From Pseudomonas brassicacearum (lineage in GTDB: Bacteria; Pseudomonadota; Gammaproteobacteria; Pseudomonadales; Pseudomonadaceae): DNA of 64,000 nucleotides. This document shows, one piece after another, positions 1 to 10,338 of this stretch. Position 1 is the stretch's first letter. Every line of letters starts with the position of its first letter. The position numbers were made by a program, and so were the translations under genes. Where the stretch lies: assembly GCF_003732265.1 (NCBI RefSeq), contig NZ_MOBK01000002.1:549278-613277 (forward strand), written 5' to 3'. The notes below the pieces were generated by a model. The model was not told the origin of the DNA and searched no databases. It saw only the letters and a program-made list of their open reading frames with translations.

Positions 1-410
1 AGGTCTTTGATCGTTACAACTGGCCACTGGAAGGGTTTGTCGCCCCGGCCTGGTTGATGAGCGAAGGCACGCGCGAGGCCTTGCGCCAACTGCCACTGCA
101 CTACACCAGCGATTCGCAGCATTTATATCGACTGCCGGATTTCACACCGATTGATGCACCCGGCCTGGTCTGGAGTGCGCGCAGTGCCTGGCGCCGGGGC
201 GTTTCAAAATTGCTCAGCGATCAGCGCGAAAAAAAATGGCACGAGGCGCCGGTCATTCGACTGGGCCTGCACCCGGTGGACATGCGCCATGAGTTCTCCC
301 GCCGTTACTGGTTGCAAACCCTCAAGCGCTTGCTCGACGGCGGGCGCGTACCGATGACCAAATCCCAATGGCTGGCGCTGCAACGCACCCCGCTCGGGCG
401 CGCCGCATGA
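1..410 (+). CDS. DUF2334-type polysaccharide deacetylase-like protein (3' part only)
   Basis: The reading frame is open from base 3 and runs in from the left edge, so the 5' end lies outside the window; about 135 C-terminal residues are visible. The stretch FDRYNWPLEGFVAPAWLMSE resembles the conserved 'GFxxPAW' part of DUF2334 proteins, which belong to the polysaccharide deacetylase superfamily, and the charged C-terminal region also fits. Its stop codon overlaps the start of the next gene (ATGA), so the two are translationally coupled. A role in envelope polysaccharide processing is an inference from the family; the catalytic part is not in view. A predicted start at base 54 would only be an internal methionine. 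Confidence 0.6.
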   Translation, partial: VFDRYNWPLEGFVAPAWLMSEGTREALRQLPLHYTSDSQHLYRLPDFTPIDAPGLVWSARSAWRRGVSKLLSDQREKKWHEAPVIRLGLHPVDMRHEFSRRYWLQTLKRLLDGGRVPMTKSQWLALQRTPLGRAA

Positions 411-1402
411 GCCGGGGCATTCTGTTGTTCGTCGCCCTGCTGGCGGCGGTGCTGATCCCGCTGCTGCTGGGTGGTAACCAGACCTGGTCGCGACTGCAAA
501 GCTTTCCAGTGAGCTGGCTGCTGATCATGTTCGGCATGATTCTGCTGTGCTGGGGGGTGAACACCCTGCGCCTGCGCCTGTTGCTGGGCGATCAGCGCGA
601 CAAGGTCAGCCCGCTCAAAAGTCTGGGCGTGGTCATGGCCGCCGAGTTTGCCTATTGCGCCACACCCGGCGGCAGCGGCGGGCCGCTGGCGATCATGGCG
701 TTGCTGGCACGCAATGGTGTGCGACCGGCCAGGGGCAGCGCGGTGTTCGCCATGGATCAACTCAGCGACCTGCTGTTTTTTCTCTGTGCGCTGAGCGGGA
801 TTTTGATTTATGCGCTGTTCCAGCACCTCAGCCAGCGCATGGAATGGTTACTGACCGTCAGCGTTATTTCGATGTTCGGCGGGTTGATCTGCTGCGTGAT
901 GGTCGCCCGCTACCATCGACTGCTGATTCGCCTGAGCGGGCGGTTACTGGCTCGCCTGAAGGTAAAAAGCACCACGCGCCTGCGCTGGGCACGAAAACTC
1001 CTGCACTTCCTCGCGGCATTCACGGACACGTTGAAGTTGCCCGTGCAGACATTGATCACGGTGTTTGCACTGACCTGCGTGCATTGGGTGTTGCGCTACA
1101 GCGTGTTGTACCTGGCATTGCGCGGGCTGGGGGCGGATTTGCAGTGGGCCTGGTGCTTCTTGATCCAGATGCTGTCGCTCAGTGCAGGGCAATTCAGCCT
1201 GCTGCCGGGCGGTGCCGGGGCGGCGGAGTTGACGTCGGCAGCTCTGCTGGCGCCCATGGTGGGAAAATCAACCGCAGCAGCGGCGATTCTGATCTGGCGG
1301 GCGGTGACTTATTACTTCTACCTGATCGCGGGTGGCCCGGTGTTTTTGTTGATGCTGGGGCGGCCGCTATTAAGGAAGTTGATGAAGTTCAAGCAGGCTT
1401 GA
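407..1402 (+). CDS. UPF0104 / lysylphosphatidylglycerol synthase TM-region family protein
   Basis: A 331-residue integral membrane protein rich in hydrophobic helices. It starts MSRGILLFVALLAAV and contains the family-typical segments ATPGGSGGPLAIMAL and SAGQFSLLPGGAGAAE. Related domains form the flippase part of MprF (lysyl-PG synthase), but the synthetase domain is absent here, so only a lipid or polyprenyl-linked transport role can be suggested. The start at 407 was chosen because it overlaps the preceding stop as ATGA; the longer frame from 368 would lie inside the upstream gene. Its last 14 bases overlap tail-to-tail with the small gene on the opposite strand. Confidence 0.75.
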   Translation: MSRGILLFVALLAAVLIPLLLGGNQTWSRLQSFPVSWLLIMFGMILLCWGVNTLRLRLLLGDQRDKVSPLKSLGVVMAAEFAYCATPGGSGGPLAIMALLARNGVRPARGSAVFAMDQLSDLLFFLCALSGILIYALFQHLSQRMEWLLTVSVISMFGGLICCVMVARYHRLLIRLSGRLLARLKVKSTTRLRWARKLLHFLAAFTDTLKLPVQTLITVFALTCVHWVLRYSVLYLALRGLGADLQWAWCFLIQMLSLSAGQFSLLPGGAGAAELTSAALLAPMVGKSTAAAAILIWRAVTYYFYLIAGGPVFLLMLGRPLLRKLMKFKQA

Positions 1403-1565
1403 TCTTGTCTTCGGGGTCTTGCTGTAACTGCTCCCACAACTCGGCAGCACCGGGAAATTCCGTACCGTCTTCCGGGCTCATGTCATCCGGGTCATAACGA
1501 CTCAGACAACCCTCGCCCAGAGTGGCGGGCGCTTTGGAAGTGGCTTTATCCAGTGGATCGGCCAT
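1389..1565 (-). CDS. Small conserved-looking acidic protein, function unknown
   Basis: A 58-residue acidic protein (MADPLDKATSKAPATLGEGC at the N-terminus, then a DPDDMSPEDGTEFPGAAELW stretch). No domain is recognised. The ATG at 1565 has a GAGGAG ribosome binding site seven bases upstream, better placed than for the alternative TTG two codons earlier. It lies downstream of purU on the same strand, separated by a hairpin, and overlaps the convergent UPF0104 gene by 14 bases. The good ribosome binding site and the codon pattern support a real gene; the function is not known. Confidence 0.65.
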   Translation of the reverse strand: MADPLDKATSKAPATLGEGCLSRYDPDDMSPEDGTEFPGAAELWEQLQQDPEDKIKPA

Positions 1566-1591
1566 GGTCAATCTCCTCAGTGCAGAAACGG

Positions 1592-1628
1592 CGAAGGGCC
1601 TGAAGCGATTGAACGCCCAGGCCCTTCG
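1592..1628 (-). terminator. Hairpin downstream of purU, probable terminator
   Basis: An 11-bp perfect inverted repeat, CGAAGGGCCTG at 1592-1602 against CAGGCCCTTCG at 1618-1628, starts 24 bases after the purU stop. There is no clear U-tract on either strand, so the terminator role is only probable; it may also serve as an mRNA 3' stabiliser. Confidence 0.5.
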
Positions 1629-1652
1629 AATTTCAACTGTAGTGCGCTGTAA

Positions 1653-2501
1653 TCAGAACACTACCGTCTTGTTGCCATGTACCAACACCCGGTCTTCCAG
1701 GTGATAACGCAGACCGCGCGCCAACACCATCTTCTCGACGTCACGGCCGAAACGCACCATGTCTTCAATGCTGTCACTGTGGCTGACACGCACCACGTCC
1801 TGCTCGATGATCGGGCCGGCATCCAGCTCTTCGGTCACGTAGTGGCAGGTGGCGCCGATCAACTTCACGCCACGCAGGGAAGCCTGGTGATACGGCTTGG
1901 CGCCAACGAACGACGGCAGGAAGCTGTGGTGAATGTTGATGACCTTGTGCGCGTACTCGCTGCACAACGCCGGCGGCAGGATTTGCATGTAACGGGCAAG
2001 TACCACCACTTCAGCATCATGCTGTTTGACCAGTCGCGAGACTTCGGCGAACGCCGGCTCTTTGTCCTGTGGATTGACCGGCACATGGTAATAAGGAATG
2101 CCGTGCCACTCGACCATGCTGCGCAAGTCGTCGTGGTTGGAAATCACGCAGGAGATTTCGCAGTCCAGTTCATCGCTGTGCCAGCGGTGCAGCAAGTCAG
2201 CCAGGCAGTGGGATTCGCGGCTGGCCATCAACACCACGCGTTTTTTCTGCGCGGTATCGGTGATGCGCCAATTCATCGAGAACTCTTCAGCTATCGGCGC
2301 AAAGGCTTCGCGAAAGGCTTCGATACCGAAAGGCAGCGAGTCGGCACGAATTTCGTGACGCATGAAGAACCAGCCACTGAGGTTGTCCGAGTGATGGCTC
2401 GCTTCGGTGATCCAGCCGTTATGTGACGCCAGAAAGTTACTGACTTTAGCAACGATGCCGACGCGGTCCGGGCAAGCAATCACCAGCCGAAAAGTGCGCA
2501 T
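1653..2501 (-). CDS. purU: Formyltetrahydrofolate deformylase PurU
   Basis: A 282-residue protein, the usual length for PurU, which hydrolyses 10-formyl-THF to THF and formate and so supplies formate for PurT and balances the one-carbon pool. The N-terminal ACT regulatory domain begins MRTFRLVIACPDRVGIVAKV. The C-terminal formyl-transferase fold carries NIHHSFLPSF and GATCHYVTEELDAGPII, which hold the conserved Asn/His/Asp catalytic residues of this superfamily. The start at 2501 matches the family N-terminus; the upstream extension to 2588 has no family similarity that I recognise. The gene is divergent from mvaT across about 340 bp. Confidence 0.95.
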   Translation of the reverse strand: MRTFRLVIACPDRVGIVAKVSNFLASHNGWITEASHHSDNLSGWFFMRHEIRADSLPFGIEAFREAFAPIAEEFSMNWRITDTAQKKRVVLMASRESHCLADLLHRWHSDELDCEISCVISNHDDLRSMVEWHGIPYYHVPVNPQDKEPAFAEVSRLVKQHDAEVVVLARYMQILPPALCSEYAHKVINIHHSFLPSFVGAKPYHQASLRGVKLIGATCHYVTEELDAGPIIEQDVVRVSHSDSIEDMVRFGRDVEKMVLARGLRYHLEDRVLVHGNKTVVF

Positions 2502-2839
2502 GAGGGGGAAACTCCAGAACTTCGCAAAGGCCGCCATTCTAGCGATTACGCAACAAAACTGCAGTATTGATGACGCCTTGCCTGGCACACGGTCTGCGGA
2601 GCCGCTCAGGAAAGCACCCGCTCCCCGCGCGGTGGTGATCTTTTAGTCGATATCAAGAGTCGATTTGTGAAGATCTGTGATGACTGCATCACACTATTTA
2701 ATCAGCTCTTCAATTTGTGCCCTATTCCTGACAACTAATTTAATTAAAACGCCGGTTAAATGTTTACTTGATGAAACACCCTGACTATTATTGCGGCACT
2801 GTCCCCCTGCCATCCAGTCTCCAACATAAGGTAGTCCTC
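2502..2839. promoter_or_regulatory. AT-rich divergent intergenic region between purU and mvaT
   Basis: This 338-bp gap between divergent starts holds no credible gene. The half next to mvaT is clearly more AT-rich than the flanks (around 2690-2770, with runs such as CTAATTTAATTAAAAC). AT-rich promoters are typical MvaT/H-NS targets, so autoregulation of mvaT is plausible. I could not fix a convincing -35/-10 pair. Confidence 0.4.
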
Positions 2840-3217
2840 ATGTCCTTGATCAACGAATATCGTGCCACCGAAGAAGCTATCAAAGAGCTGCAAGCCCGTT
2901 TGAAGAACCTGTCCCAAGACGACAAACTGCAAACCGAGCTGGAATTCGAAGGCAAACTGCGCACCCTGATGGGCGAATACTCCAAGTCCCTGCGTGACAT
3001 CATCGCGCTGCTGGATCCAGAGTCCAAATCCAAAGCGCCACGCGGCGGCGCAGTAAAAACTACTGGCACCAAGCGTGCTCGCAAAGTTAAACAATACAAA
3101 AACCCGCACAACGGCGAAGTCATCGAAACCAAAGGTGGCAACCACAAAACTCTGAAAGAGTGGAAAGCCAAGTGGGGCGGCGACGTGGTTGAAGGCTGGG
3201 CTACCCTGCTGGGCTAA
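2840..3217 (+). CDS. mvaT: H-NS-family global silencer MvaT
   Basis: A 125-residue protein nearly identical in pattern to Pseudomonas MvaT. The N-terminal part (MSLINEYRATEEAIKELQAR) is the coiled-coil oligomerisation region. The C-terminal DNA-binding domain contains RARKVKQYKNPHNGEVIETK followed by GGNHKTLKEWKAKWG, which carries the AT-hook-like minor-groove motif. MvaT silences AT-rich and horizontally acquired DNA. The start at 2840 fits the family; the in-frame extension to 2768 does not. A strong terminator follows, so the gene is monocistronic. Confidence 0.96.
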   Translation: MSLINEYRATEEAIKELQARLKNLSQDDKLQTELEFEGKLRTLMGEYSKSLRDIIALLDPESKSKAPRGGAVKTTGTKRARKVKQYKNPHNGEVIETKGGNHKTLKEWKAKWGGDVVEGWATLLG

Positions 3218-3255
3218 GCCGTAGCGCTTGTCACAAATAGAACGTGACAAAAAAT

Positions 3256-3282
3256 AACGCCAGCGAATGCTGGCGTTTTTTT
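3256..3282 (+). terminator. Rho-independent terminator of mvaT
   Basis: A 9-bp perfect stem (AACGCCAGC / GCTGGCGTT) with a 4-base loop is followed by a run of T, 38 bases after the mvaT stop. Confidence 0.92.
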
Positions 3283-3315
3283 ATGCCTGCAATTCAGGCC
3301 TGTCTGTTTTCAATT

Positions 3316-4746
3316 TCAAAGATTCAAACGTTTGCGTAATGCTTCGACATAATTTTGCCATTCATTGAGCACCTCTCGCTGAAACGATGTAGCAGTTCCA
3401 TTCAATTGGGCCGTGGCTTCGGCAAAAGTATTCAGCGTATTGGGCGCCCCGCATTCGGGCAAAGTCAGACGCTGCTGACAGAACATTCGCCAGCGCTCTT
3501 GCTCCTCGAAATTCAACGTGTCGGGGAAGTTGCGTGCGCGATATCGAAACAATAATTCCGGCAAACGTTCGTCATCGAAAGGCCATTGTTCTTGTGATAA
3601 TTGGACAGGGTCCGCAATTCGGACTTGCTCACATAGACGCCGGTCCCGATCACCGATAAAACCATCGTATAACTGTTGCTCGGGATCCTGGCTCGGCGTG
3701 AAATCTTCGCCGGCATAAATCGCCGATACTTTATCTCGCCAAACTAGTTGTGCGTCGATTAGCCGCAGCGACCGTTCCTGATAAAGCGTCATGTCCAGCC
3801 CCAGACGTTGCTGATCGTCAGGTCGAAGTACCGACAACGGTGCGACCACCGGGCACTTGTTGATGTGAATAAGTTTAAGCGGCACCGGCAGTTCGCCTTC
3901 GGCCAGCTCATCGCGACGGGTGTACAGCCGCTGACGCAAGGTGTCCGCGTCCAGATCCAGCAACCCCTGGGGATCCAGATGCAGGTCGCAGACAATCAAG
4001 GCGTTCTTGTTGCGCGGATGCCAGGCCAGGGGCAGCACCACGCCGACATAACTGCGCGCCGCCGAGAACCGCCCGGAAATATGCACCATCGGCTGCAACA
4101 GGCGAATCTGGTCCATCACCTTTTGTTTACTGCGCAACTTGAATAGCCAGTCATACAACTTCGGCTGTTTTTCACGAATGAGGCGCGCCAGTGCAATGGT
4201 GGCGCGAACGTCCGACAGCGCCTCGTGGGCATTGCCATGATCAATGTGGTTGGCGGCGGTCAGACGTTCGAGCTTGAGGGTCACACGCCCCTCTTCATCC
4301 GTCGGCCACACGAGCCCGTCGGGGCGCAAGGCATACGCCGCACGTACCACATCGATCAGGTCCCAGCGGCTGTTGCCGCCCTGCCACTCGCGGGCATACG
4401 GGTCGAAGAAGTTTCGATACAGGCTGTAACGGGTCATCTCGTCATCGAAACGCAGGGTGTTGTAACCCGCACCGCAGGTGCCCGGCGCCGCCAACTGGGC
4501 ATGCACCCGGGTCATGAAGTCCGCTTCGCTCAAGCCCTGTTCAGCCAGTTTACCGGGGGTGATTCCGGTGATGGCGCACGCCGCCGGATGCGGCAGGATG
4601 TCCTCACTGGGCTGGCAGTAAAGGTTGACCGGCTCGTCTATTTCATTGAGATCGAAGTCGGTGCGAATCCCCGCCACTTGCAGCGGGCGGTCGCAACGGG
4701 GGTTGATGCCAGTGGTTTCATAGTCGTACCAGAAGATCGAGGTCAC
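3316..4746 (-). CDS. sbcB: Exodeoxyribonuclease I
   Basis: A 476-residue single-strand-specific 3'-5' exonuclease used in mismatch repair and recombination. The N-terminal DEDDh nuclease domain is intact: FWYDYETTG gives Asp8 and Glu10, NTLRFDDEM gives the Asp near 101-102, and HEALSDVRAT gives His174 and Asp179. The remaining two thirds correspond to the SH3-like and C-terminal ExoI domains. Length and motif order match E. coli SbcB. The gene lies alone between two divergent or convergent neighbours. Confidence 0.96.
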   Translation of the reverse strand: MTSIFWYDYETTGINPRCDRPLQVAGIRTDFDLNEIDEPVNLYCQPSEDILPHPAACAITGITPGKLAEQGLSEADFMTRVHAQLAAPGTCGAGYNTLRFDDEMTRYSLYRNFFDPYAREWQGGNSRWDLIDVVRAAYALRPDGLVWPTDEEGRVTLKLERLTAANHIDHGNAHEALSDVRATIALARLIREKQPKLYDWLFKLRSKQKVMDQIRLLQPMVHISGRFSAARSYVGVVLPLAWHPRNKNALIVCDLHLDPQGLLDLDADTLRQRLYTRRDELAEGELPVPLKLIHINKCPVVAPLSVLRPDDQQRLGLDMTLYQERSLRLIDAQLVWRDKVSAIYAGEDFTPSQDPEQQLYDGFIGDRDRRLCEQVRIADPVQLSQEQWPFDDERLPELLFRYRARNFPDTLNFEEQERWRMFCQQRLTLPECGAPNTLNTFAEATAQLNGTATSFQREVLNEWQNYVEALRKRLNL

Positions 4747-4927
4747 GGGCTGTTCCTGAACTGAAGATCGGCAAAGTCTAGGCGTTCACATCCCGCCCCG
4801 GCCAGTAATCTGTCATTCAATCACCTCTGGCCACTCACCGTGCAATACATAGTTATGTCGTTTTCCCCCGAGAGGCTGCTAGCATCGGGTAGACATCGAA
4901 TCCCGAACAGGCCACATAAGGTTGCCC

Positions 4928-5653
4928 ATGCTCGAGACCACAGCACTGCCAAGGAAAGCGACGCTGTCCCCGCCACTGGATACGCGGCATCAAGTCGAAA
5001 CGCCCGAAGGCATTGACTTGCCACTGCGCCCGGCCGGGTTGATGGTCCGTGCGCTGGCGTTCGCCATTGATTTAGGGATACGCGGGCTGATCCTCGGCCT
5101 GTTGTTTATCGTCCTGGCGTTTCTCGGAAAGCTGGGCGCCGGGCTGGGCTCGATCCTGCTGTTCGCGGTGAGCTGGTGGTACATGGTGCTGTTCGAAGTG
5201 CTCAATCAGGGCCGCTCGCCGGGCAAACAGTGGATGGGCTTGCGCGTGGTGCAGGACGACGGCACGCCCATCGGCTGGTCCGCTTCGCTGCTGCGCAACC
5301 TGTTGCGATTCGTCGACCTGCTGCCATTCGGTTACTTCCTCGGGGCCATCAGCTGCCTGCAACACCCGACCTTCAAACGCCTCGGCGACCTCGCCGCCGG
5401 CACGCTGGTGATCTACCGCGAGCAACCGCTCACCCGACCGCAACTGCCCGAAGCCACGCCCCTGCGCCCGGCCTTTGCCCTGACCCTGCCTGAACAACGC
5501 GCCATCCTCGGTTTCGCTGAACGCCAGGGTGAACTCTCCGAGGCACGGGCCCACGAACTGGCGTCGATCCTTGCTCAACCGTTGCAGGTGCCTGCGCCGC
5601 ACGCGGTGGTCGCACTCAACGGCATCGCCCGCGGCTTGTTGGGGCCCGCATGA
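4928..5653 (+). CDS. RDD family membrane protein (first gene of MoxR operon)
   Basis: A 241-residue protein. After a short soluble N-terminus the RDD domain begins LPLRPAGLMVRALAFAIDLG, with hydrophobic segments around residues 45-70, 75-95 and 125-150, and includes GRSPGKQWMGLRVV and FKRLGDLAAGTLVIYR, both typical of RDD proteins. The substrate is unknown; some RDD proteins act as Na+/H+ antiporters. The ATG at 4928 has AAGG six bases upstream; a TTG at 4922 is too close to that site. The stop overlaps the next start (ATGA). It heads the six-gene operon. Confidence 0.85.
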   Translation: MLETTALPRKATLSPPLDTRHQVETPEGIDLPLRPAGLMVRALAFAIDLGIRGLILGLLFIVLAFLGKLGAGLGSILLFAVSWWYMVLFEVLNQGRSPGKQWMGLRVVQDDGTPIGWSASLLRNLLRFVDLLPFGYFLGAISCLQHPTFKRLGDLAAGTLVIYREQPLTRPQLPEATPLRPAFALTLPEQRAILGFAERQGELSEARAHELASILAQPLQVPAPHAVVALNGIARGLLGPA

Positions 5654-6627
5654 AGCAAAGCCTTTTCGAAGCCAGCCACAAGGCCGAGTGGGAACAGTTT
5701 TCCCTGACACTGGATCGACTGGAGCGTGGCAAGGACGCGTCCCGGATCGCCGGTTTCCCCAAGGACTATCGGCAGCTTTGCCAACACCTGGCGCTGGCTC
5801 GGGAACGTGGCTACAGCAGTTTCCTGATCGACTCCTTGCAGCAACTCGCGCTGCGTGGGCATCAACAACTGTATCGGCACCGCAGCCGACTGGGCGCCAA
5901 CATACTGGGCTTTATCCTGGCCGACTTCCCGCGACTGGTGCGTGAACAATGGCGTTTTTTGCTGGCCGCCGGCCTGATGTTTTTTGGCAGTCTGATCAGC
6001 TTCGCGCTGCTGGTGTATCTGTTCCCGGACCTGGTCTACAACCTGATTCCGGCCGAGCAGGTCAGCGAGATGCAAAGCATGTACGACCCCGTCGCCGGCC
6101 ATTTGGGACGCACGGCGGAACGCGCCGCGAGTGAAGACTGGGTGATGTTCGGTTACTACATCATGCACAACATCGGCATCGCCTTTCAGACCTTTGCCAG
6201 CGGTTTGTTCTTCGGTCTGGGCAGCGCGTTTTTCCTGCTGTTCAACGGCTTGATCATCGGTGCGGTGGCCGGGCACCTGACGCACGTCGGCTACGGACAA
6301 ACCTTCTGGTCGTTCGTGATCGGCCACGGTGCTTTTGAACTGACGGCCATCGCCCTGGCCGGTGCCGCCGGCCTGAAACTGGGCTGGGCCTTGATCGCAC
6401 CGGGACGCCTGCCCCGCGCCGAAGCGCTGCGACTGGCCGCGCGCAAGAGTGTGCTGCTGATCTGCGGGGTGATGTTGTTTCTGTTGATTGCGGCGTTTAT
6501 CGAAGCGTACTGGTCGTCGATGACCGCACCGGAGCCCATGACCAAATACCTGGTCGGCGCCGCGCTCTGGGCGTTGGTCGCGACGTATTTGCTGTTTGCC
6601 GGACGGATTCGCCATGCGCCTGAGTGA
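5650..6627 (+). CDS. Stage II sporulation protein M (DUF95) family membrane protein
   Basis: A 325-residue protein with a soluble N-terminal helical region of about 95 residues followed by several membrane helices. Landmarks are FLLAAGLMFFGSLISFALLV, GYYIMHNIGIAFQTFASGLF and LIIGAVAGHLTHVGYGQTFW followed by a GHGAFELTAI segment, all characteristic of the SpoIIM/DUF95 family. In spore formers SpoIIM is part of the DMP complex that drives peptidoglycan remodelling in engulfment; in non-sporulating bacteria the role is unknown. It overlaps both neighbours, consistent with co-translation. Confidence 0.88.
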   Translation: MKQSLFEASHKAEWEQFSLTLDRLERGKDASRIAGFPKDYRQLCQHLALARERGYSSFLIDSLQQLALRGHQQLYRHRSRLGANILGFILADFPRLVREQWRFLLAAGLMFFGSLISFALLVYLFPDLVYNLIPAEQVSEMQSMYDPVAGHLGRTAERAASEDWVMFGYYIMHNIGIAFQTFASGLFFGLGSAFFLLFNGLIIGAVAGHLTHVGYGQTFWSFVIGHGAFELTAIALAGAAGLKLGWALIAPGRLPRAEALRLAARKSVLLICGVMLFLLIAAFIEAYWSSMTAPEPMTKYLVGAALWALVATYLLFAGRIRHAPE

Positions 6628-8158
6628 CGCCACGGTTGTGATCCGCCCGCGCACCACCTGGGAAGCCATGGACCTGGGCGTGCTGATGAGCCAGCGCCAT
6701 CGACGCCTGTTGATGACCAGCTGGGCCATGGTCACCTTGCCGATCTTCGCCCTGTTCACTGCAATCTTCTGGGATTCGCCGACCCTCGCCGTGTTCATCT
6801 TCTGGTGGCTCAAACCGGCGTTCGATCGCTTGCCGTTGTACATCCTGTCCAAAAGCCTGTTCGGCGAAACACCAACGTTAAAACAAGCGCTGCGCGAATG
6901 GCCGCGCCTGCTCAAGCCGCAACTGCTGGCCAGCCTGACCTGGCGCCGCCTGAGCCTGAGCCGTAGTTTTGTGATGCCGGTGGTGCAACTCGAAGGCCTT
7001 CACGGTCACGCGCGCGAACAGCGCTTGCAGGTACTGCTGCAGCGCAATGCCGGTGCCGCGCAATGGCTGACGATTATCGGCGTGCACCTGGAGAGCGCGC
7101 TGTGGATTGGCTTGATGGTGTTGTTCTATTTGCTCCTGCCGCAGCAGATAGAACTCGACTGGAGCTGGCAGACCTTGATCACCGCCGCCGTGCAGGACTG
7201 GCGATGGCTGGAACATCTCATCAATGCTTTTTACGTGTTGGTATTAATAGTCTGGGAGCCGATCTATGTGGCCTGCGGCTTCAGTCTTTACCTGAACCGC
7301 CGCACGGTGCTGGAAGCGTGGGACATCGAACTGGTGTTCCGCCGTTTGCGCCAACGCCTCAGCACAACCGCCCTTACCCTGTTGCTGGCGGCCATCCTGT
7401 GGGTGCCGGGCACGCAACACGTCTGGGCCGCTGAGCCCGTCCTCACACCGGACAGCCCGCGCCTGCTCGATCAACCGCTGACCAGCCAGGCGTCAAAAGA
7501 CAGCATCAAAGCCGTCCTCGACCAGCCACCGTTCAAGAACAAGGAAACGGTGACCCGCTATCGATTTGGCGAGGAAAAACCCGATACCAAAACCCCGGAC
7601 AACAACAAGACACCCGAATGGCTGAAGGCGTTGCTAGCACTGCTCGACAACCAGCGTTTCGGCTTCCTCGCCACCCTGATTGAAGTGCTGCTGTGGGGCG
7701 CGGTGATCGGTGGCGTCGGTCTGTTGATCTGGCGCTACCGTGACTGGTTGCAGGCATTCGTCAGCCGTCGACCGGCATTGAAAAGCAAAGTCGCCCGTCC
7801 GATACCGCAGCAGGCGTTTGGCCTGGACCTCAACCGCGAAACCCTGCCCGACGACATTGCCGCCAGCGCCGAAAGCCTCTGGCAAACCGACCCACGCGCA
7901 GCCCTTGGCCTGCTTTATCGTGCCCTGCTCAGCCACTTGCTGCACGACCACCACATGGCGCTGAAAACCGCCGACACCGAAGGCGAAGTCCTCCAACGGG
8001 TCGAACAACTGCAACAACCGGCGTTGCTGGCGTTCAGCAAAACCCTGACCGGTCACTGGCAAAACATGGCCTACGGTCATCGTCTTCCACCCGCGCATTC
8101 ACAACAGGAACTGTGTGACGGCTGGCGAACGTTGTTCGGCCCGGGAGCCGCCCATTGA
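6614..8158 (+). CDS. DUF4129 domain membrane protein
   Basis: A 514-residue protein. Hydrophobic segments near residues 30-55, 155-180, 205-230 and 255-275 are followed by a Pro/Lys-rich, presumably extracytoplasmic, stretch and a further helix near 350-370. The C-terminal part (DDIAASAESLWQTDPRAALG, LLYRALLSHLLHDH) is the DUF4129 region that elsewhere is fused behind transglutaminase-like domains; no transglutaminase domain is present here. The ATG at 6614 gives a 14-base overlap with the upstream gene. Its partners suggest a membrane assembly with the MoxR ATPase. Confidence 0.8.
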   Translation: MRLSDATVVIRPRTTWEAMDLGVLMSQRHRRLLMTSWAMVTLPIFALFTAIFWDSPTLAVFIFWWLKPAFDRLPLYILSKSLFGETPTLKQALREWPRLLKPQLLASLTWRRLSLSRSFVMPVVQLEGLHGHAREQRLQVLLQRNAGAAQWLTIIGVHLESALWIGLMVLFYLLLPQQIELDWSWQTLITAAVQDWRWLEHLINAFYVLVLIVWEPIYVACGFSLYLNRRTVLEAWDIELVFRRLRQRLSTTALTLLLAAILWVPGTQHVWAAEPVLTPDSPRLLDQPLTSQASKDSIKAVLDQPPFKNKETVTRYRFGEEKPDTKTPDNNKTPEWLKALLALLDNQRFGFLATLIEVLLWGAVIGGVGLLIWRYRDWLQAFVSRRPALKSKVARPIPQQAFGLDLNRETLPDDIAASAESLWQTDPRAALGLLYRALLSHLLHDHHMALKTADTEGEVLQRVEQLQQPALLAFSKTLTGHWQNMAYGHRLPPAHSQQELCDGWRTLFGPGAAH

Positions 8159-9314
8159 GCCGGCGTTCAGGGTTGTTTGTCGGCATGGTCATCGCCCTGC
8201 TGGTCGGCGCACTGGGTATTTACCTGTACCTGAAAGCCACGCCCTATCAGACGGAAATCGATCACGGCCCATCGCCTGAAGCGCAGGCCAATCCCTACCT
8301 CGCCGCTGAACACTTTTTGCGCAAGCAGGGCCTGACCGTCAGCCATGCCAACGGAATTGACGCGCTACCCACCCTCGATCCCCGTCAGCACAGCCTGCTA
8401 TTGCTGGGTGACCGCTACAACATGACCCCACGCCAGATTGATCAGGTGATGAACTGGACGCGGGCCGGTGGCCGCTTGTTGTTTGTCGCCCAGTCGTTGT
8501 GGGATGAAAAAACCGGCCAGAGCAACGACCTGCTGCTCGACCGTGTGCAGTTGCACCAGACCCTGAGCAAGGACCTCAAGGAGCCACCGCCCGGCATCCC
8601 GGATGATCCCTATCCCAAACTGACCAAGCTGTATCTGGAAGATGAAGAAGCACCGGCCTACGCCAGCTTCGACACGGCATTTCATCTTGAAGACCCGAAG
8701 AACCTCGCGCAATCCTGGGCCAACAGCGGCAAGGCCACGCACATGATGCAGCTCAACCACGGGCTCGGTTCGATCACCGTGGTCACCGACGCCGACCTGT
8801 GGAAAACCCCTGCCATCGACCAATACGATAACGCGTGGCTGCTCTGGTATCTGACGGCGGACACAAGCGTGACGTTGTTGTTCAACACCGATCACGACAG
8901 TTTGCTGACCTTGTTGTGGCGTTATTTCCCACAGGCATTGGTGGCCTTGATTGCGCTGATCGGATTGGCTTTCTGGCACGTTGGCGTACGCCAGGGTCCG
9001 CTGCAGGGTCCTGCCTCGCAAGACCGTCGGCAACTCCAGGAACACCTGCGCGCCAGCGCCGATTTCATCTTGCGCCGCCAGGGCCAGCAGCACCTGTTGC
9101 AAGCCTTGCAACAAGACATCCTGCGCCGTGTACGGCGGCGTCATCCCGGTTTCGAACAACTCGGCGTTGCCGAGCAATGGCTGGTGCTCGCACGCCTCAC
9201 CGGCCAACCCACACGCGCTATCAGCCAGGCCATGAGCCCGCGACCGAAGCAGCGGCTGTCCAGCGCTGACTTCAGCCGTCAGGTCGCCCACCTGCAAACC
9301 TTGAGGAACACGCT

Positions 9315-9318
<4 letters not shown>
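8155..9318 (+). CDS. DUF4350 domain membrane-anchored protein
   Basis: A 387-residue protein with an N-terminal membrane anchor (GLFVGMVIALLVGALGIYLY), a central globular domain that starts NPYLAAEHFLRKQGLTV and contains LLLLGDRYNMT and TRAGGRLLFVAQ, a second membrane helix (ALVALIALIGLAFWHVG) near residue 260, and a cytoplasmic helical tail. The central domain matches DUF4350, a glutamine-amidotransferase-like fold of unknown activity. I take the TTG at 8155, which overlaps the previous stop; an ATG ten codons in would cut into the anchor. The gene couples to moxR by ATGA. Confidence 0.8.
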
Positions 9319-10316
<998 letters not shown>

Positions 10317-10338
10317 AAAAGCTCATGCGTACCACCCC